Source: Pseudonocardiales bacterium
Lineage (GTDB): Bacteria; Actinomycetota; Actinomycetes; Mycobacteriales; QHCD01
Direction: 5' to 3'
DNA length: 64,000 nucleotides
Assembly (NCBI GenBank): GCA_003244255.1
Contig: QHCD01000029.1
Location: 1 to 64,000 of the forward strand
Numbering within the stretch: the first letter of the stretch is position 1; every line of letters begins with the position of its first letter. The notes below the pieces were generated by a model, which worked only from the letters and a program-made list of their open reading frames with translations, had not been told where the DNA came from and searched no databases. The position numbers and the translations under genes were made by a program. Positions 59,692-64,000 of this stretch are shown here, piece by piece.

Positions 59692-60912
59692 ATGCCCGGC
59701 GACATCGAGGGCCACTTCCGGCGCGAGTACGGCCGGTGCGTCGCCACCCTGATCCGCCTCCTCGGCGACATCGAACTCGCCGAGGAGGCGGTGCAGGAGG
59801 CGTTCCTCGTCGCCGTCGAACGGTGGCCGGTGACGGGCGTGCCGCCGAACCCCGGCGGATGGATCACGACGACCGCGCGCAACCGGGCCGTCGACCACCT
59901 GCGACGCGAGGCATCCCGCCATGATCGCCACATCCAGGCCAGCCAGCTCCAGTACCACGACCCACCCGCGCCGGTGGGTCCGGTGACCGACGACCGGCTG
60001 CGGCTGATCTTTACCTGCTGCCATCCCGCGCTGGCGCGCCCGGCGCAGGTTGCGCTCACGCTCCGGCTGCTCGGCGGGCTCGAGACACCGCAGATCGCCC
60101 GCGCGTTCCTGGTGCCCGAGGCGACGATGGCCCAGCGGCTGGTCCGGGCGAAGCGCAAGATCAAGGCGGCCGGCATTCCCTACCGGGTCCCACGGGATGC
60201 CGACCTGCCCGACCGGCTCGGCCCGGTCCTCGCCGTCCTCTACCTCGTCTTTACCGAAGGGCACACGGCATCGGAGGGCCCGGCCCTGGTCCGCGACGAC
60301 CTGTGCGTCGAGGCGATCCGGCTGGCGCGGCTGCTCGCGGAGCTGATGCCCGACGAGCCGGAGGTGCTTGGCCTGCTCGCGCTGTTGCTGCTGACCCATG
60401 CGCGACGTCCGGCCCGCACCGCGGACGACGGCTCACTCGTGCGGCTGCCCGATCAGGATCGCTCGCTGTGGGACCGCGCAATGATCGACGAAGGGCACCG
60501 GCTGGTGCGACGTCGCCTGCGCCAGAACATGCCCGGCCCGTATCAGATCCAGGCTGCGATCAACGCCGTGCACACCGACGCCGTCACCGCCGCCGACACC
60601 GACTGGCGGCAGATCCTTGCCCTCTACGACCAGCTGATGGTGCATACCCCGACGCCGGTAGTGGCGCTGAACCGTGCGATCGTGCTCGCCGAGGTGGACG
60701 GACCGGCCGCCGCTCTCGTCGTCGTCGACGGTCTGGATCTGGCGACCTACTACCTCTTCCATGCCACCCGAGCTGACCTACTGAGCCGGCTCGGTCGACC
60801 GGGCGACGCCGTCGCGGCCTACGACGCAGCCATCGCACTGACCAGCAACCCCACCGAGCAGGCGTTCCTGCGTCGTCGGCGGGAATCGGTCGCGAGCCGG
60901 GCGTCGTCCTAG
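59692..60912 (+). CDS. ECF42-group RNA polymerase sigma factor with C-terminal TPR-like domain
   Basis: A 406-aa protein: sigma region 2 ([40 protein letters not shown]), region 4 ([40 protein letters not shown]), and a long C-terminal helical extension with TPR-like repeats ([40 protein letters not shown]). The large extension and the DGPF gene upstream are the defining context of ECF42. Intact. Last gene before the CRISPR-Cas locus. Confidence 0.88.
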   Translation: MPGDIEGHFRREYGRCVATLIRLLGDIELAEEAVQEAFLVAVERWPVTGVPPNPGGWITTTARNRAVDHLRREASRHDRHIQASQLQYHDPPAPVGPVTDDRLRLIFTCCHPALARPAQVALTLRLLGGLETPQIARAFLVPEATMAQRLVRAKRKIKAAGIPYRVPRDADLPDRLGPVLAVLYLVFTEGHTASEGPALVRDDLCVEAIRLARLLAELMPDEPEVLGLLALLLLTHARRPARTADDGSLVRLPDQDRSLWDRAMIDEGHRLVRRRLRQNMPGPYQIQAAINAVHTDAVTAADTDWRQILALYDQLMVHTPTPVVALNRAIVLAEVDGPAAALVVVDGLDLATYYLFHATRADLLSRLGRPGDAVAAYDAAIALTSNPTEQAFLRRRRESVASRASS

Positions 60913-60962
60913 TTGTCGTGACCCGCGAGGTTGTTGACGGCGCGCCTGTTTGAAAGTGGGAG

Positions 60963-61010
60963 GACCTCCTGACGGAGTGGATGTGTCTAGGCATCTACTC
61001 GCAGGAGGTC
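60963..61010. terminator. Long hairpin between the sigma-factor gene and the cas operon
   Basis: GACCTCCTG (60963-60971) pairs with CAGGAGGTC (61002-61010). Inside, GAGTGGATG (60975-60983) pairs with CATCTACTC (60992-61000) with one G-U, leaving an 8-base loop. Strong two-part stem, no U-run. Could be a terminator, or the end of a lost mobile element. Confidence 0.5.
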
Positions 61011-61107
61011 GTTTGCCTGCGAAGTGCACTCTGACCATGGTTCTGTCGGTGTGGTGGTCGACACTGCCGGTGCGTGCCGATCGGGTGCGCTCGACGAGGG
61101 GAGCGAA

Positions 61108-62379
61108 ATGGCAACGCTGGACTACGAGACGCTGCATGCAGCAGTCGGCGGCACTGCGGTCGGGCTCAGGGCGCGGACGGCACTCGAACCTTTGGGTGGA
61201 CCGGGAGACAAAGTCTTCCCGCCGACGTATGGCGTTGATCGGACCGCCGCCACCAGGTACGCCATAGAGACCCGACGGATCGGTGGTCAGCCTGTTCCGT
61301 CCGTCGTCTTATCATCGGTCGCCGCCCAGGCCAACCACATGGAGCTGGTCCTGCTCGACGCGGTCCGCGACGGCGAGTTGCGCCTTCCGTTGGTTTCAGT
61401 GGACTTCAGTGTGCACCGGGCAACCGCGGGTTTCGATCGCATCAGCTCCTTGGAGGCGTCGCACCGGATCTTCGATGCCCTGCTCCGCGACAGCTTGCTG
61501 GGAGACCGGCTGTTCCGCCTGAGTGACGTGGGCCAGAAGATCACCGAAGCTACGAACGGCAACGCCGCAGCGCTGTATCACTATAATCCTGCGACGCTCC
61601 TCTTCGGCGGCTGGGACTCGACCGGACCCAAGGGCGGCCGTGGATCGAAGTACGAGCGTGCGATCACGTCGGAGGTCGTGGCCATGGGCATCGATCGCGG
61701 CGTCAAGACGGCCTCCCGGATTGACGCGGCCGGGATCGAGCTCAAGGCCGGGCCGCTCTACCTGGCGGAGAACCAGTCTCTGGGAGAATGGACTGCTGAT
61801 CCCGCCGAAGCCGCCGTCGACAAGGCGGGCAAGCCCCTTTTGATCACCGGCGGTGGTGAGGGTGCCGCCGGCCGCCCCTCTCAGGTCAACCACGGCAACG
61901 TCACGCCAAGCATCGATTCGCTGGCGGGTGGCGTTACCGCCGACCGCATCGAAGCGGTAACCGTGGTGTCCTTTGCGGCATTGCGCAAGTTGCGCTTCCC
62001 GCTTGGCACCGATGGCCAATCCTTGCAGCCGCTCGATCGGCGGAGGGCGGCGGAGGCGGCGGCCCGCACTGCCCTCGCCGCGCTTGGTGTGGCCGCGTTG
62101 ACGCTGCTCTTTGAGCGTGGATTCGATCTGCGCTCCCGCTGCGTCCTGCACGCCTGCGAGGAACCCCAACTGGAATTGATCGGCCGCGCCGGGCAGCACG
62201 ACACCGTCACAGTCGACCGGGAGGGCGCGCTGGCATTGGTGGACGAAGCCGAGCGGATGGCGTCGGAGCTGGGCCTGACCTGGGCCAAGGACGAGATCCT
62301 CCTGCAGCCCACGGATCGGCTCGTTGGGTTGATCGAACGCAGTCGGGAGCTGTCCGCCAACGAGCCGGCGGAGGGCTGA
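61108..62379 (+). CDS. csb1: Type I-G (I-U) CRISPR-Cas backbone protein Csb1 (Cas7)
   Basis: A 423-aa RAMP protein of the GSU0053/Csb1 family: LDYETLHAAVGGTAVGLRAR, GQPVPSVVLSSVAAQANHME, LLFGGWDSTGPKGGRGSKYE, RAITSEVVAMGIDRGVKTAS and VNHGNVTPSIDSLAGGVTAD. These are the signature strands of Cas7 in type I-G. It coats crRNA to form the Cascade backbone. GAGGGGAG precedes ATG 61108. Its TGA overlaps the csb2 ATG. Confidence 0.92.
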   Translation: MATLDYETLHAAVGGTAVGLRARTALEPLGGPGDKVFPPTYGVDRTAATRYAIETRRIGGQPVPSVVLSSVAAQANHMELVLLDAVRDGELRLPLVSVDFSVHRATAGFDRISSLEASHRIFDALLRDSLLGDRLFRLSDVGQKITEATNGNAAALYHYNPATLLFGGWDSTGPKGGRGSKYERAITSEVVAMGIDRGVKTASRIDAAGIELKAGPLYLAENQSLGEWTADPAEAAVDKAGKPLLITGGGEGAAGRPSQVNHGNVTPSIDSLAGGVTADRIEAVTVVSFAALRKLRFPLGTDGQSLQPLDRRRAAEAAARTALAALGVAALTLLFERGFDLRSRCVLHACEEPQLELIGRAGQHDTVTVDREGALALVDEAERMASELGLTWAKDEILLQPTDRLVGLIERSRELSANEPAEG

Positions 62380-64000
62380 TGCTCGCGGTCGAGATCCGGT
62401 TCCTGACCGACCGGTACATCGCGACACACTTCAATGATCGGTCCCGGCCCGAGTGGCCGCCGCATCCTGCCCGGTTGTTCTCGGCGATGGTGGCGGCCTG
62501 GGCCGGCGACGAGGATCCGCCCGGGGCCAGTCGCGAGGCCCTGACGTGGTTCGCCGCCCTCGGCGCGCCACAGATCACCTGCTCGGCTGCCGAGCCCCGG
62601 GCCGATGTCACCCACTACGTGCCGGTGAACGACGCGGTCGTGGTGCGCGACCTGAGCGGCACCTACCGGAAGCTGCACGAGTCCAAGCAGGCGTTGGCGG
62701 CCGGCTTGGCGGCTGCGGGTGGAGACCTGGACGATCGCGACGTGCGCAGGGCGCGGCAGGCGGTCGATGCCGCCGAACGTAAGGCGGTCATCGACACCGG
62801 GAAGGCCGCGGTGCCGGGTGGCACCGCAGAAGGCCTGAGAGTCTTGCCCGGGGAGCGCGGACGTCAGGGCCGGTCCTATCCATGTGTCGTCCCCGAGTCC
62901 GACACGGTCTTGTTCTGTTGGCCGGAGGTGATCGCACCTCGCGATCACTGGCAGCGGCTCGACGACGTGCTGGCCAGCGTTTCCCGGTTGGGGCACTCCT
63001 CATCTATGGTGGCCTGCCGGCTCGTCAACGACTGTCCGGAGCCCACCCTTGTGCCGGATGCCGAGGGGGCCGATGCGAATCTTCGCGTCACCGCAATCGG
63101 CCTGCTCGACAACCTCGAGCGCGCTCACGACCACCATCAGGGTCGCGAGCCGCGGGCCTTGCCGACCCGGATGGCTCGCTACCGCCAGTCCGCGACCGCG
63201 GTGTCGCCGCTGCCGCCACGACCCGTGCTTTCAGGGGACTGGATCGTGCTCGTGCCGACTGAGACCAGCCGGCTCCCCGGCCACCGGAGCCTGCGTGTTG
63301 CCCGGGCCGTGCGTGACGCACTCGTCCACCATGCCGACCAGCCGGTGGCTGAGATCCTCAGCGGTCACCAGGCCGGGCTGGCCGGTCAGGCCACAGCCCC
63401 CTCGACCGAGGCACACCTGGCCGTCCTCCCGTTGCCCTTCGTCGGCACGCACGGCGACGGCACGATCATGGGGATCGCGTTGCTCCTGCCCGTGGGTGCT
63501 CCACAAGGCGAGCGCCGTGCCGTGCTGCGAGCAGTCGGCGCTTGGGAAACCCAGAGGTTCGAGCTGCGGATCGGGCGGCTGGGCGCCCCGACACTGCGCC
63601 GCGCCGAGCTGACCGAGCCGGGTAAGACGATCGCCCGAAGCCGATGGGATCGGCCGGCCCGAACGTGGGTGAGTGTTACGCCGATGGCGCTGGATCGTCA
63701 TCCCGGCGAGCTGTGGTCGGCCCGACCGGCGTTGCGTGAGAGGGCCACGGTCGAAGCCGTTGAGTCGGTGCGGCTCGCCTGCCGTCGGGTTGGTCTCCCT
63801 GAGCCTGCGGACGTGGTGTTCAGCCGTGACGGTCTCGTGCGCGGGGTCGACCCGATCCGTCGATTTGAACCCTTTGCCGCCCGTAGCGGACCACGCCGCT
63901 TCCTAACGCACGTGGGTCTGACCTTCGACGAGGCGATCGGCGGACCTGTGGTCTTGGGCGCCGGACGGTTCTACGGCTACGGCCTGTTCCTCCCGCGGCG
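62379..64000 (+). CDS. csb2: Type I-G CRISPR-Cas protein Csb2 (Cas5-Cas6 fusion), cut by window end
   Basis: The frame is open from ATG 62379 (overlapping the csb1 stop) to the last base, 540 codons. It starts LAVEIRFLTDRYIATHFNDR and PEWPPHPARLFSAMVAAWAG, the Cas5-like half. It ends with VVLGAGRFYGYGLFLP, the Gly-rich loop of the Cas6-like half. Csb2 both processes pre-crRNA and caps the complex. Later cas genes and the array must lie beyond 64,000. No lesions seen. Confidence 0.9.
   Translation, partial: MLAVEIRFLTDRYIATHFNDRSRPEWPPHPARLFSAMVAAWAGDEDPPGASREALTWFAALGAPQITCSAAEPRADVTHYVPVNDAVVVRDLSGTYRKLHESKQALAAGLAAAGGDLDDRDVRRARQAVDAAERKAVIDTGKAAVPGGTAEGLRVLPGERGRQGRSYPCVVPESDTVLFCWPEVIAPRDHWQRLDDVLASVSRLGHSSSMVACRLVNDCPEPTLVPDAEGADANLRVTAIGLLDNLERAHDHHQGREPRALPTRMARYRQSATAVSPLPPRPVLSGDWIVLVPTETSRLPGHRSLRVARAVRDALVHHADQPVAEILSGHQAGLAGQATAPSTEAHLAVLPLPFVGTHGDGTIMGIALLLPVGAPQGERRAVLRAVGAWETQRFELRIGRLGAPTLRRAELTEPGKTIARSRWDRPARTWVSVTPMALDRHPGELWSARPALRERATVEAVESVRLACRRVGLPEPADVVFSRDGLVRGVDPIRRFEPFAARSGPRRFLTHVGLTFDEAIGGPVVLGAGRFYGYGLFLPR

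Noticed and set aside
60913-61107. CRISPR array or leader upstream of csb1
   Set aside because: Only one palindrome is present, with no direct repeats or spacer-sized intervals.

Overview
The window is high-GC DNA with actinobacterial gene content: a maleylpyruvate-isomerase-type (mycothiol-dependent) enzyme, two GAF-ANTAR proteins, an ECF42-type sigma factor next to a DGPF/YCII protein, DUF1206, DUF4349, a DUF1906 hydrolase, a TfoX-like protein, and many GTG starts with ATGA/GTGA overlaps. I cannot name a genus. No rRNA or complete tRNA gene is present.

Layout. Positions 1-36 kb form an accessory, defence-rich and heavily eroded island. It holds: a hemerythrin-like protein; a broken YihY/BrkB gene; a broken integrase; a frameshifted Abi-family gene behind a perfect hairpin (3.8-4.6 kb); a decayed HORMA/TRIP13-type (type III) CBASS (5.0-8.1 kb) with a CapP-like protease remnant, an unrecognised 163-aa protein and an intact S-4TM effector; an AbiE-like pair (8.2-10.1 kb); a frameshifted integrase beside the 3' half of a tRNA (10.1-11.8 kb); a Fic protein; ISL3 and internally inverted IS110 remnants; pieces of PHP, GNAT, TenA, relaxase, NERD and SpoU genes; an HNH nuclease; six toxin-antitoxin pairs plus a VapC remnant; and a type I restriction-modification locus (24.99-36.2 kb). 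Three of the toxin-antitoxin pairs sit inside that locus, between hsdS and hsdR. The last, phd-vapC, overlaps hsdR by a GTGA junction. A second, truncated hsdR lies 3 kb upstream.

Positions 36.5-60.9 kb are mostly intact chromosomal-type genes: GAF-ANTAR, DUF1206, a secreted peptidoglycan-binding/DUF1906 protein, a SigE-family sigma factor with a putative membrane partner and a DUF4349 protein, a flavin-type oxidoreductase, the Pnkp-Hen1 RNA-repair pair, a YbjN-like protein, a NERD-helicase, an AAA+ ATPase, PRC-barrel proteins, an aldo-keto reductase, a desaturase, a second GAF-ANTAR, a secreted protein, a DEAD-box helicase, and the DGPF + ECF42 pair. From 61.1 kb to the window end, csb1 (cas7) and csb2 (cas5-cas6) of a type I-G (formerly I-U) CRISPR-Cas locus begin. 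No CRISPR array lies inside the window.

The most unusual signals are: (1) the CBASS relic, in which a deletion fused the 5'-truncated capP-like and cap6-like genes head to head, HORMA is frameshifted, the CD-NTase has lost its first catalytic half, yet the 163-aa gene and effector stay open; (2) a 27-aa repeat mini-cistron between hen1 and pnkp, linked to both by ATGA overlaps; (3) a (GGGGC)4 tract that sets the C-terminal frame of the YbjN-like gene upstream of hen1; (4) the hairpin just upstream of the Abi gene; (5) toxin-antitoxin modules embedded in, and translationally coupled to, the restriction operon; (6) an IS110 whose N-terminal half is inverted in place. All functional calls come from reading the sequence; no database search was run.
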